Shown one piece after another: positions 1 to 8,725 of a stretch of 33,230 nt of DNA. The DNA comes from a virus. The stretch lies in the IMG/VR virus record IMGVR_UViG_3300020420_000691, positions 1 through 33,230 of that record; one strand, 5' to 3'. Below the pieces are notes generated by a model. It saw only the letters and a program-made list of their open reading frames with translations. It was not told the DNA's origin and searched no databases. The first letter of the stretch is position 1, and each line of letters opens with the position of its first letter. A program made the position numbers and the translations under genes.

Positions 1-990
1 TGCATCACCTGTGCTATGAGTAGGTGCTCCACCACCAGCAGAAATAGTTTGAATAGCTTGATATACCTTAGAAGCGTTTGCAATTATGGCATAACGAGCA
101 TATGTAGTTCCAGCATCATAACTAGCATACTTAGATCCTTCTACTGCTGTAGCAATAGGTACGTTCTCTGCTAATGTAATACGACCATATCTATCAACAC
201 TAAACTTGGTTGTGTTAACAGTTTGTGTACCATATGGTTCTGAGTTACTACCAGCAGCATTAACAGATGTTAATGATTCAACGTTATATGAACCAACAAC
301 AACTGCTGTGTCAGCAAGATCAATGAATGGGTTCTGTGAACTACCATCAGGTACTGTGAATATAATTCTTCCTGCACCACCAGTTAACTGTCTAGTGGTT
401 ATATTTCCTTGTGATACTCTAGCAAGTAAACCAACTGTAGATAGTCCTGCTAATGATGTTAAGTCATCATCTAATGGTTGAGCATCAGTAATACCATAGT
501 TTGCAAGTGTAGATGCAAGTTCAGCACCAATAACCCTACCTTGTGAGTTAACCCTAACACGAGTGTATAGATCACTAGCATCAGGATCAGCAGGATTATA
601 ATGTGGAAGTGTTGTTATTAATGATAAGTCAGTTGTTAATGTAAGGTTAGATGATCCATCAAAAGAACCTGATCCAGTAACCTGACCAGCAAGTTGAATT
701 TGTCTAGCGTTAGCAAGACGTGTGGCAGTTGCAGCGTTACCAATAACTGTTGCAGTTATAGCACCAGCTTGGAAGTTACCATCAGCGTCTCTTTTTACAA
801 GTGTATTAGCAGCGTTTGATTCTGTTTCTAGTGGTCTCTCATATCTTAAACTATTCCACGGAGTTACTCCATCCCCGATTTTAATACGTGATGTATCAAT
901 TTCAATACCAAGTTCACCCTGTGCCAAGATAGGGTTGATGTTTGCCCACTGTTGAGCACCATCACGTCTTAATTGAATTCTATTTGCCAT
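1..990 (-). CDS. Tail fibre-like protein, 3' part beyond window (partial)
   Basis: The reverse complement reads from ATG at 990-988 through 330 open codons to the window edge, so the C-terminal part is missing. The protein starts MANRIQLRRDGAQQWANINP and continues with LAQGELGIEIDTSRIKIGDG, the pattern of the small N-terminal domain found on many phage fibres and on the major tropism determinant (Mtd_N-like). Around residues 75-120 comes a fibre-type repeat (DGNFQAGAITATVIGNAATATR, then VTGSGSFDGSSNLTLTT). The rest is Ser/Thr/Gly-rich and beta-prone. Family knowledge places such proteins as trimeric fibres that contact the host surface. A T4-type late promoter lies 41 bases upstream and a terminator separates the gene from its neighbour, so it forms its own late unit. 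An AGGA at 1002-1005 is a plausible weak ribosome site. Role as fibre is well supported; its receptor is unknown. Confidence 0.85.
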   Translation of the reverse strand, partial: MANRIQLRRDGAQQWANINPILAQGELGIEIDTSRIKIGDGVTPWNSLRYERPLETESNAANTLVKRDADGNFQAGAITATVIGNAATATRLANARQIQLAGQVTGSGSFDGSSNLTLTTDLSLITTLPHYNPADPDASDLYTRVRVNSQGRVIGAELASTLANYGITDAQPLDDDLTSLAGLSTVGLLARVSQGNITTRQLTGGAGRIIFTVPDGSSQNPFIDLADTAVVVGSYNVESLTSVNAAGSNSEPYGTQTVNTTKFSVDRYGRITLAENVPIATAVEGSKYASYDAGTTYARYAIIANASKVYQAIQTISAGGGAPTHSTGDA

Positions 991-1031
991 TGGTTATGGT
1001 ATCCTACATTTCGGACAATATGCCTCCAAGA

Positions 1032-1039
1032 TATTTATA
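1032..1039 (-). promoter_or_regulatory. T4-type late promoter for the tail fibre gene
   Basis: The minus strand reads TATAAATA, an exact match to the T4 late-promoter octamer recognised by the gp55 sigma factor. It sits just after a terminator and 41 bases before the fibre ATG at 990. With usual T4 spacing, transcription would start near 1026. Confidence 0.8.
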
Positions 1040-1045
1040 ACCGTT

Positions 1046-1070
1046 AAAAAGAGACCTTTCGGTCTCCTCT
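1046..1070 (-). terminator. Intrinsic terminator with GAAA tetraloop
   Basis: On the minus strand GAGACC-GAAA-GGTCTC (1051-1066) forms a six-pair stem closed by a GNRA tetraloop. The stem can be lengthened by A-U and G-U pairs (1067-1070 with 1047-1050), and the 3' arm is followed by TTTTT (1046-1050). It begins right after the stop of the 71-aa gene and ends the unit that includes gp8, the DUF4815 protein and the two small genes. Confidence 0.85.
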
Positions 1071-1074
1071 TATG

Positions 1075-1290
1075 TTATGCTCCCCCTGCATCAACACTGT
1101 CAACAGTAGGTTCACCTTTGAGGATGTACTCCAGCGTTTCTATAGCACCTTGGAGTTTTAGTGCTTGTTGTTCATTCTGTCGAATCTTTTGAGCCATCTG
1201 TTGGTTCTCATCGACATATGCTTTTAATCTAGATTTGAAATCAGAAAGTAGTTTTTCCTGATCTACAGTTTCAGGTGCGTCAGCAGTCAT
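1075..1290 (-). CDS. Small coiled-coil protein, 71 aa
   Basis: A 71-residue acidic protein with no family I can name. Residues about 10-58 (from DQEKLLSDFK to ETLEYIL) are rich in charged residues, Gln and Leu in a heptad-like pattern and should form one long helix or coiled coil; the tail is short and Gly/Ala-ending. It has no signal peptide or membrane segment. Its ATG overlaps the stop of the preceding 76-aa gene as ATGA (1287-1290), and the leader is AT-rich without a Shine-Dalgarno site, so translation is probably coupled. It is the last gene before the terminator. Context suggests a minor structural or assembly protein, but function is unknown. Confidence 0.75.
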   Translation of the reverse strand: MTADAPETVDQEKLLSDFKSRLKAYVDENQQMAQKIRQNEQQALKLQGAIETLEYILKGEPTVDSVDAGGA

Positions 1291-1517
1291 TTGTTTAATA
1301 AAGATTGTTTAATTAAGTTTTTCAACTCAGATAATTCTGATTTTAGCACATCCATATCTTTTTGCATAGTTTCGATTTTGAGATCTTTCTCTTGTCGTCT
1401 CTTAGCAGCAGATCCTGGAGGGGTTGCTTTTGTATTTAGTATGGCACCAGACTTGGTGTCTCGTACTAAATCAGGTTTACCCTTAACGTGTTGAAAGTCA
1501 GGTTTCTTAGAGGTCAC
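1287..1517 (-). CDS. Small basic/coiled-coil protein, 76 aa, GTG start
   Basis: The protein begins MTSKKPDFQHVKGKPDLVRD. Its N-terminal half is basic and probably extended, with a Thr/Pro/Gly stretch near residue 30. Residues about 41-72 (KRRQEKDLKIETMQKDMDVL onward) form a clear heptad-like coiled coil. The start is GTG at 1517-1515, inside the last codons of the 2404-aa gene (11-base overlap); the next Met is deep in the coiled coil, so the GTG start is preferred. The 3' end overlaps the 71-aa gene as ATGA. No family is recognised. The pair of tiny coiled-coil proteins behind a huge structural gene may act as assembly factors or connectors, which is inference. Confidence 0.72.
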   Translation of the reverse strand: MTSKKPDFQHVKGKPDLVRDTKSGAILNTKATPPGSAAKRRQEKDLKIETMQKDMDVLKSELSELKNLIKQSLLNK

Positions 1518-4500
1518 TTAAAGCTAATACACGAAGGTTTTTAATTTCGGGTACGTATGCTTGGTTTCGAGATGTCATAATAATTTTAATCTGAGCAGCA
1601 GTGAATTCAGCACCTGTATAGGTGTATTCTAAATCCCTGAGAAGATATGCTTCAGTCTTTTGAACTGTTTTATCTTCCAATCCGTTTCCGTTAAAATATA
1701 TATACCCTATTTCATCAAAAGTAATAGACGCACCAACAGGTTGTATACGATACATAACGTGAATTTCAGTATCAGGATGTCTCCATCCCTCAAACTGAAC
1801 CTTCAAGGTATTCGCTGGATTCAATAAGTTCATAGTCTTACTGATGTAAACAGCGTCATTCTTATCACCACTTCTTTGCTCTGCGTTAGAATTAGCAGGG
1901 TCAATCTGGTTGATTCTATTAGAAGTTGTAATTAATGAACAACGATCTGTATCAACCACAGGTGACAAGTTAGCGTTAGTTGAACTCATTAGTAAGTTCA
2001 TAGTCAATGACTTAGAACCACTTAGTTTTGCATCTTCGTTAACTTTAGAACATACCAATTTAGGGAATGTCATATAGTTATCTTCGTTTGCAATACAGTC
2101 TAAGTACACACCATCATTAATGAATGATGCTTCACTGACGTTTGCACCATTAAGTATGGATGTAGCAGAGACTGCGTTCAATCTAGGAATAATTTCCGTT
2201 TCAGGGAAGTTATTCATCTCAAGTTGTGGATAGAACTGTTCAAACTGAATGTTCTGTGTAGCAGTAACATTTTCACCACCATTCTGAACTCCATTTGTAG
2301 ATACAGATGTAACTGCAACCTTATATGAGTCAAGAGTTGGTGAACCAATAGCAGTATGTAACTTGTTAATTTCTGTTAGAGGAATACCATCTAAGTTATA
2401 GCACTCAATAATACTTGTATTACTATGTGCTAACGCAGCAGTTCCAGCTTTACCACGAGAACCAGAAGGTAATGTAATAATCTTACCGTCAGTTGATATA
2501 TTACTATACTCAATAATTTCAAAATGTTTCTGACTAATTTCAGGATCACGAATAATAATGAATCCAGTGTTACTTGTCGCAACAGCAGCACCATTGATCG
2601 TTGTATGGAACGCTGAAGCATCTTGAACGTGTAACTGGAAGGTTCCTGAAACCGCATCCGCAGCTGTAATACCATTTGTATGATATGCAGAGTCAATGAT
2701 TGTAGGAGCAACTTCTGAAATTACACCTTCTAGTCGTACATTATTAGCAGTATCGTGCATACAATGGTTAGCGTGCATCACTTCGATCTCAGTAGCTTGG
2801 TTAAAGTATGAGATAGGAGCAGCAGGATAATCGTTGATATCATCTCCTGTTGCTGTTATACCACCAGCAGCAATAGTTCCTGATCCAGTTGTGGCACCAC
2901 TTGTTGTTTGTGTTATAGCATCACCCACAGTGAACGTACCTGTAACAGATTTAATTGAAACAACACCAGTTCCTGAATTAAATGCAGTCACCATACCTGA
3001 TGCTCCTGAACCGTTTGTTATTGTATTGTTTGCATCGAATGTACCTGTAACACCAGTCAGTGTAATATCAGCAAGTGATCTAGAAGATACAAGTCTATAG
3101 ATGTAACTAGCACCAGATGCAACACCTTCTCTAAAGGTTCCTGCAACGTCATCTACGATGATGTAAGCATTAGATGACCCTTGTACACCTTGTACAACTT
3201 GTCTGATGATAGCAGATGGTACAGGGGATGTATCAGTCTGTGTAATCTCAGCACCAATAGTAAAGTTTGCTTGGTGATCAGAAAGAATAATCTTAATCTC
3301 TGGTTTTAGAGTTCTGATTGGATTTGCTCTTAGTTGAGAAATACCACTGTTACCTATAGCAAGTTCAGCATTATTGAATACAGCAGTACCTGTTGAGTTA
3401 GCAGTAAATTGTGCTTTATATAATATGAATTTTAAATCTTCATACTGGTCAGCAGTCCAAGTAGATGCGTTCTGTGATTTGAATAGAACACCAGCATAGG
3501 GTTGTTCAGAGATCGTTCTGTCATTAGTAACATCATCCTCACCCATTCTTGATATCCAGAGTTTGAATTCGTTAGAGTCAGAAAGAACAACTAAACAGTA
3601 TTCTCTATTTTCTGTAACGTATACAGGTGAATCAAATGTAAATTTAGTAGCGACTGTTCCATTCTCAGATAGATTGATCTGTGAAGGTAAAAGTGTAACG
3701 TCAGAGAAAGCAAGAACTTTAGTGGTTGGATAACCATTTGCCATCTCTCTAACCTGTACTGATACAGGAATTCTCTCATCTCTTGTATTGAAATATAACT
3801 CACAACTTGTTAAGAATGCACCACCTTTAGATTCAACCAAGAATGATTGTGCAAGAGGGTCATACCAACCTGTGTCTCTAGTTACGTTACTTGTAGTGTT
3901 ATTAACAGTTCTATCTTGTGTAACTGTATCTCTTACAATATCAGCATTTCTAACAGCAAAGATTGTTGTCTGTTTAGTTTCAATAACACCTGACGCAACA
4001 TAGTTAGCAGATGCAGCAGAGTCAACTTGACCTGGTACTCTAGAGTCAGTATCTGATGTAGTAAGTCTTACAACACGTGTACCTGTAGCAAATCTTGGGT
4101 TAGTTGATACACGTGGATTTGGTACCCACATAATACCTTCCATATCACCGTTTGTGTTTGCAACTAAACGTTTTGTCTTAACAACAGCACGAGCACCAGA
4201 TGTTTGTCCTACAAGAATCTCAGTTTCCTGTGGATTACCATAATATGCACCAGCAACTGTTTCTGACATTGTTTTAGTATCAATGTTTAAGAAACCTGTT
4301 GTAGAAGCATAAGATGTTGGAAGATCAGATCCATCATAAGGTGATTTACCATCATCAAATCCTGTTTCAGGACTTACAATTTTTAATCTACATCCAGATG
4401 TTTGACCTATAACAGTTTCATCAGTAACAAATGGTGTGTTATTTGTACGACTATCATCAACTGGGTTCTTAATAACCTCAATTAATCTTGGTGTAGTATA

Positions 4501-7500
4501 GAAGTTTACATCTACATTATCAATGAAAGCATAGAATCTTGTATTTGGTTTTAGACGTTGAATCTTAAACGCAATGTTTCTTGATCTAATAAAAGGTATT
4601 ACTGTTTTTTCTAAAGTACGATCACCCATATTCTGACGATCAATTCTAGGTGTAACTCTACTTCTGATACCAGAACGTGACTGGTTACTTACAGTGTTTG
4701 TAGTTGTTGTAGTAATTCTTCTAATATATGGCCACCTACCTCTTCTCATAGTCTGTGTATCAGATCTACTAGAAGCAGAAGACCAGTTTGTTCTCCAAGA
4801 GTTCCACTGTGTTGGAATAAATCCAGTGTTTACATCACCGCCAAGACGTTGGATACTAGCAGTAAAGTCACCTTCAATATTAACAACTCTATCTGGTACT
4901 CTACGTGTATCAACCCAGTCATCAGAAGATGGATATAAATCTAATCTACCAATATAAGCAAACACGTTGAATGGGTTTACATTCTCAACTCTAGAAGCAT
5001 ATGGTTGAACAATAAATGTACTTTCAACATATGGAAGTGTTAAAGTTCCTGTTGAATGAAGAGTAACACTACTAGATGCAGTGGCATTATATTCTAGAGG
5101 TACGTTTGTTGTATAATGGGACGCACGCATATTACCATCAGCAAAGTCTAGAGCACAAGCAAAGTCTTCGTGTGTTGATTCAGCTGAGTCAAAACTTGTA
5201 AAATTATCTACAAGGAATCCGTTCTTAAATTTATCAAAACCATCACTATCTTTAATAGGTAGAGATGCAGTTTCAAGTTCAAGAAGTGATAGTGAAGTAT
5301 AATATTCTAAGTTATCAACTCTTCTTTCAATAAGACCGATATCACGCATAGTAAATCGTCTATTGTTTTCTCTAACAATATGAACTCCTTCAGGACCATA
5401 TCCATATGGTTCGTGATATAAAGTAGCAAGTAACATTGCATTATCAATATTACCAGGTACATCATCTGCTTCACCAGGTATACCCTTTGCAACTTTGAAT
5501 CCTTGCTGGTCTGTTAAGAATAACTTATCAATTCTTCCAACATAATAATCATAGTCACAACGGAAATCTGATTCTGGTTTTGGAATATCAATAACCGTGG
5601 CGTTATTTGCAACACCACCTGAAGCAAATCCTCTATCTTTAAAGTCTAACGATGCACAGTTAACATAGTATGGTGAACTAACAGTTCCCGATCCAGATAA
5701 AACTGGAGTAACGGCAGGACGGAAATCAAGAACATCTCTGAGCTCTCTTGTTTCACCAGCAAATTTAATTGATGGAATATCTTTATAATCAATACCAACG
5801 TATGACTGTGATGCAAAGTAGTCACCTGTTGCTTCGTGTGTGAATCTGTCAAAGACTATCATCAATTTACGAAGAGGTGCACCAGCAGCAGCAAACTTAA
5901 TTAGTTTAGATATGTCATAATAATGACCTTGCTGGTTAGGATCTAAGTAGAAGCTATCTGTAATATTACGAGAACCATTATTAATTGATCCATCAGCATC
6001 ATTAATAAGACCACTGATTATATTACCATTAGCATCAAAACCTTGTACAGTTTCACCAAGTGAGAATAGACTTTCATTTTCATATACAAAATGACAAACA
6101 TATGAAACAGAGTTAAAGTTTACAACACGTGCCTTTGCTTTAGATGTCTGTCCTTCAATAATTGTACCTTTGTTAAAGATAGTCGCTGCTTGCATTGTTA
6201 AGTTTGGAATAACAGCAGCATTATCATCATTTGATTCATATACAGCGTGTATATTATAAACGTCTGTAGATCCTAAAGATATCTCTTCATCTTCAATACG
6301 AGTTCCATACAATGATCCATATGACAAACCATATTTAACATTATCAGATGAGTTAGCAGTTTTCTCTACCTTCATACATTCCATCTCAGTTGCGTTTTTA
6401 AGTTTCTTCTCAGCTGAGTTTTTAGAAACTGATGCAACTAAACGTACTGTACTTACACCTGTAAGACCAGATACTGTTAAGGAAGTTCTCGGTGTACCTG
6501 TGCTATTAAATGAGAGGTTGCTTTCGATGTCGATAAGTGTTCCTGCGGTTGGTGCGAGTTCCACCAAGGCGTAATGATCTTTATCATATGCCAAAAACTG
6601 TTCGTCTGCTGGTAAGGAAATAGTAAAGTCATTTGCTCCTGTAACTGTAATGTCGTCAAATGAACGTGCAACTATTGCAGATTCATCTGAGATGGACTTG
6701 ATTGATTCTTTGGGCATCTCAATCATTAAATCAGCAGTTTCTCTATCATAGATTTGTGGTCTTTGACGAACCATAAATCCATAATCTCCTGCTGGAATAT
6801 TGTTACCACTATAAGTTGCTGTAGTTGCACTTGTTAGATTGTTATCAATATTTGTTCCTGATAAGTTGATAAGATCAATGTATAAAGTATTACTATTGTT
6901 AAATGTTAGTTGATCACCTGGTCTGAGGTCTAAAGTAAAGTTAGACTGTGTACCAGTAATAGTACCAGTACCACCACTAGAACTAACATTAAAGTTAGAT
7001 CCAAGAATGATTGTTTCTTGATCTAATAAGAAATCACCAGCAAAAATAACTGCATTAGTATCAGGATCTTTACCGATCATTCCTTTAGCATCAGTTATTT
7101 CGTGTGTAAATGTTTCAACAACTGTTCCAATTTCTACACCATCTCTCTCAATAACTTCACCAGTTTTAAACTGTCCATATGACTGATACAATTTAATAAG
7201 ATCAACACCATTATAATCTGCCTCTACAAATGCTTTTGCTTTAGAAGTACGTCCTCTAATAACGTGACCTTGTGCTACTGTTACACTTTGACTTAACTTC
7301 ATCAAAGTTAGTGGTTGTAGATCAAATACGTATGCTTTGAATACTGTAGAAGAAGATGTTACATTAGTACCATTATGATATTCATATGCAGCAACACGAC
7401 CATAACCAATAATATTACCAGTTGCAGATAAAGATCCATTAGGTTTAACATCTCTAAACTCAACAACTTGATAGTTTGATGTAATACTGTTTCCGTTTAT

Positions 7501-8721
7501 AATAGGAGAACCCTTTACATTATTCATCAGCATATAATTGCCGAGTTCAAATGGAACAATAGAGTTCTGTAATGCTATACTTGTTCTTGATTTTTCTAAA
7601 TCTACAAAAGTAGGAACTAGAGTTTCAGATTCATAACCTCTTACATATGCCTTTCCAGGTCCAACTTCAATTACATAATATGCTTCTGATGCTGTTATAC
7701 CACCAGGTGATGTTGCACCTTGTAAATATACACCGCCATTTGCACCATCATTCTTATGCTCTCTAATACGAACATCAAAGTCACGAATAGTATAATCACC
7801 AGACTCATCAAATGTTCTTCTTGCAAGTTCTCTTGCTAATTCATTATATGCTGAACGTTCTACAAAAGTTTCAATCTGAGATTGATTGATTCTTAAAAGT
7901 TCAATAAAGTTTTTATCTGTATCATCATCAATAACTTTCTTAACTAGAGAAGTTCTAATTCTAAATCTATGACCACCTGGTGCAGAATAGTTAGATGTAC
8001 CTGTGGCATTATCGTTTAGATTTGGATCGTCTTCTGGAGTAACAATAGATTCAAAAATTTCAAGACCAACTCTATACGAGGGATTGTTAGAGTATTGATC
8101 AAGAATAATTGTTTGTGCAGAGACATCAACAAAATATCCACGAATGAAATATACACCATTAGCAATCGTTGCAGTAGAACCTACAGCAGTAGAGTTAGTA
8201 GGTAACAACTGTGCAAATGGAGTTCCAACTTCAATAAGTGAATTACCATAAGTTATTTCAGTCTCAGATATTAACTGCTCATTATTTACAAATGTTCTTT
8301 CAGTAGATTCGTCACCACCAGATGTTAGATACTTAACATATAATGTGATATATCCACGAGATGATTCTGTTGCTGGAATTGAAGATATAACTTTTGCTTT
8401 TACACCTGTAGTTAAACCACTTATAATTGTTCCAGTTAAATTAGTTCTATATTGCTCAACGTCTGCTCCTAAAAATGATCCTTGAAGTAATACTGCTTTT
8501 GCATCTAAGTCATAACCTATTTGACCAGGAATGACCATCGAGCCATCCTTGAACATATGAGTACCAAAAGATTCAATCTGATTCTGCATCAAAGATTGCA
8601 GAGTTGTTAATTCTCTTGCTTGAATCGGATAACCAGGACGAAATAGAACTCGATAAAAGTTATTTGCTTTATCGAAATCGTCGAAGTATGGCGATATGTT
8701 CAGATTGGTATTCTGTGGCAT
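1507..8721 (-). CDS. DUF4815-type giant virion structural protein, 2404 aa
   Basis: The N-terminus (MPQNTNLNISPYFDDFDKAN, then FRPGYPIQARELTTLQSLMQ) and later landmarks match the DUF4815 family of T4-like marine phage structural proteins: GPGKAYVRGYE near residue 355, LRDVLDFRPAV near 1000, RIDKLFLT near 1055 and RFTMRDIGLIERRVDNLEYY near 1130. C-terminal to this are VIPFIRSRNIAFK (about 1370), WYDPLAQSFLVES (about 1615) with WISRMGEDD, and a beta-rich tail. GxTSxAxA beta motifs recur at roughly 486, 852, 1435 and 1505. No signal peptide or membrane helix is seen. The gene starts four bases after gp8 and shares its promoter. It lies where T4 keeps gp9/gp10, so a baseplate-periphery or fibre-attachment role is plausible but inferred. 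Many family members are shorter. Confidence 0.88.
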   Translation of the reverse strand: MPQNTNLNISPYFDDFDKANNFYRVLFRPGYPIQARELTTLQSLMQNQIESFGTHMFKDGSMVIPGQIGYDLDAKAVLLQGSFLGADVEQYRTNLTGTIISGLTTGVKAKVISSIPATESSRGYITLYVKYLTSGGDESTERTFVNNEQLISETEITYGNSLIEVGTPFAQLLPTNSTAVGSTATIANGVYFIRGYFVDVSAQTIILDQYSNNPSYRVGLEIFESIVTPEDDPNLNDNATGTSNYSAPGGHRFRIRTSLVKKVIDDDTDKNFIELLRINQSQIETFVERSAYNELARELARRTFDESGDYTIRDFDVRIREHKNDGANGGVYLQGATSPGGITASEAYYVIEVGPGKAYVRGYESETLVPTFVDLEKSRTSIALQNSIVPFELGNYMLMNNVKGSPIINGNSITSNYQVVEFRDVKPNGSLSATGNIIGYGRVAAYEYHNGTNVTSSSTVFKAYVFDLQPLTLMKLSQSVTVAQGHVIRGRTSKAKAFVEADYNGVDLIKLYQSYGQFKTGEVIERDGVEIGTVVETFTHEITDAKGMIGKDPDTNAVIFAGDFLLDQETIILGSNFNVSSSGGTGTITGTQSNFTLDLRPGDQLTFNNSNTLYIDLINLSGTNIDNNLTSATTATYSGNNIPAGDYGFMVRQRPQIYDRETADLMIEMPKESIKSISDESAIVARSFDDITVTGANDFTISLPADEQFLAYDKDHYALVELAPTAGTLIDIESNLSFNSTGTPRTSLTVSGLTGVSTVRLVASVSKNSAEKKLKNATEMECMKVEKTANSSDNVKYGLSYGSLYGTRIEDEEISLGSTDVYNIHAVYESNDDNAAVIPNLTMQAATIFNKGTIIEGQTSKAKARVVNFNSVSYVCHFVYENESLFSLGETVQGFDANGNIISGLINDADGSINNGSRNITDSFYLDPNQQGHYYDISKLIKFAAAGAPLRKLMIVFDRFTHEATGDYFASQSYVGIDYKDIPSIKFAGETRELRDVLDFRPAVTPVLSGSGTVSSPYYVNCASLDFKDRGFASGGVANNATVIDIPKPESDFRCDYDYYVGRIDKLFLTDQQGFKVAKGIPGEADDVPGNIDNAMLLATLYHEPYGYGPEGVHIVRENNRRFTMRDIGLIERRVDNLEYYTSLSLLELETASLPIKDSDGFDKFKNGFLVDNFTSFDSAESTHEDFACALDFADGNMRASHYTTNVPLEYNATASSSVTLHSTGTLTLPYVESTFIVQPYASRVENVNPFNVFAYIGRLDLYPSSDDWVDTRRVPDRVVNIEGDFTASIQRLGGDVNTGFIPTQWNSWRTNWSSASSRSDTQTMRRGRWPYIRRITTTTTNTVSNQSRSGIRSRVTPRIDRQNMGDRTLEKTVIPFIRSRNIAFKIQRLKPNTRFYAFIDNVDVNFYTTPRLIEVIKNPVDDSRTNNTPFVTDETVIGQTSGCRLKIVSPETGFDDGKSPYDGSDLPTSYASTTGFLNIDTKTMSETVAGAYYGNPQETEILVGQTSGARAVVKTKRLVANTNGDMEGIMWVPNPRVSTNPRFATGTRVVRLTTSDTDSRVPGQVDSAASANYVASGVIETKQTTIFAVRNADIVRDTVTQDRTVNNTTSNVTRDTGWYDPLAQSFLVESKGGAFLTSCELYFNTRDERIPVSVQVREMANGYPTTKVLAFSDVTLLPSQINLSENGTVATKFTFDSPVYVTENREYCLVVLSDSNEFKLWISRMGEDDVTNDRTISEQPYAGVLFKSQNASTWTADQYEDLKFILYKAQFTANSTGTAVFNNAELAIGNSGISQLRANPIRTLKPEIKIILSDHQANFTIGAEITQTDTSPVPSAIIRQVVQGVQGSSNAYIIVDDVAGTFREGVASGASYIYRLVSSRSLADITLTGVTGTFDANNTITNGSGASGMVTAFNSGTGVVSIKSVTGTFTVGDAITQTTSGATTGSGTIAAGGITATGDDINDYPAAPISYFNQATEIEVMHANHCMHDTANNVRLEGVISEVAPTIIDSAYHTNGITAADAVSGTFQLHVQDASAFHTTINGAAVATSNTGFIIIRDPEISQKHFEIIEYSNISTDGKIITLPSGSRGKAGTAALAHSNTSIIECYNLDGIPLTEINKLHTAIGSPTLDSYKVAVTSVSTNGVQNGGENVTATQNIQFEQFYPQLEMNNFPETEIIPRLNAVSATSILNGANVSEASFINDGVYLDCIANEDNYMTFPKLVCSKVNEDAKLSGSKSLTMNLLMSSTNANLSPVVDTDRCSLITTSNRINQIDPANSNAEQRSGDKNDAVYISKTMNLLNPANTLKVQFEGWRHPDTEIHVMYRIQPVGASITFDEIGYIYFNGNGLEDKTVQKTEAYLLRDLEYTYTGAEFTAAQIKIIMTSRNQAYVPEIKNLRVLALSDL
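5182..8721 (-). other. DUF4815-like region of the 2404-aa protein
   Basis: Residues about 1-1180. It holds the family landmarks PYFDDFDKANNFYRVLFRPG at the start, VRGYE, DFRP, the YYVGRIDKLFLT segment and the RDIGLIERR helix followed by FKNGFLVDNF. Boundaries are approximate. At least two GxTSxAxA beta inserts (near 7,215-7,265 and 6,125-6,165) interrupt it and may account for its length. Confidence 0.7.
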
Positions 8722-8725
8722 TGTT

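Noticed and set aside
1004-1030. Strong GGAGG site followed by a start-stop ATGTAG upstream of the tail fibre
   Set aside because: The expected start of transcription from the late promoter falls almost on the GGAGG, so it would be at the very end of the transcript; the closer AGGA at 1002-1005 is more likely used. Chance cannot be excluded.
2430-2711. Minus-strand frame of 93 codons inside the DUF4815 gene
   Set aside because: Leu/Gln-rich out-of-frame translation fully inside a real gene, as are the other short internal minus frames.
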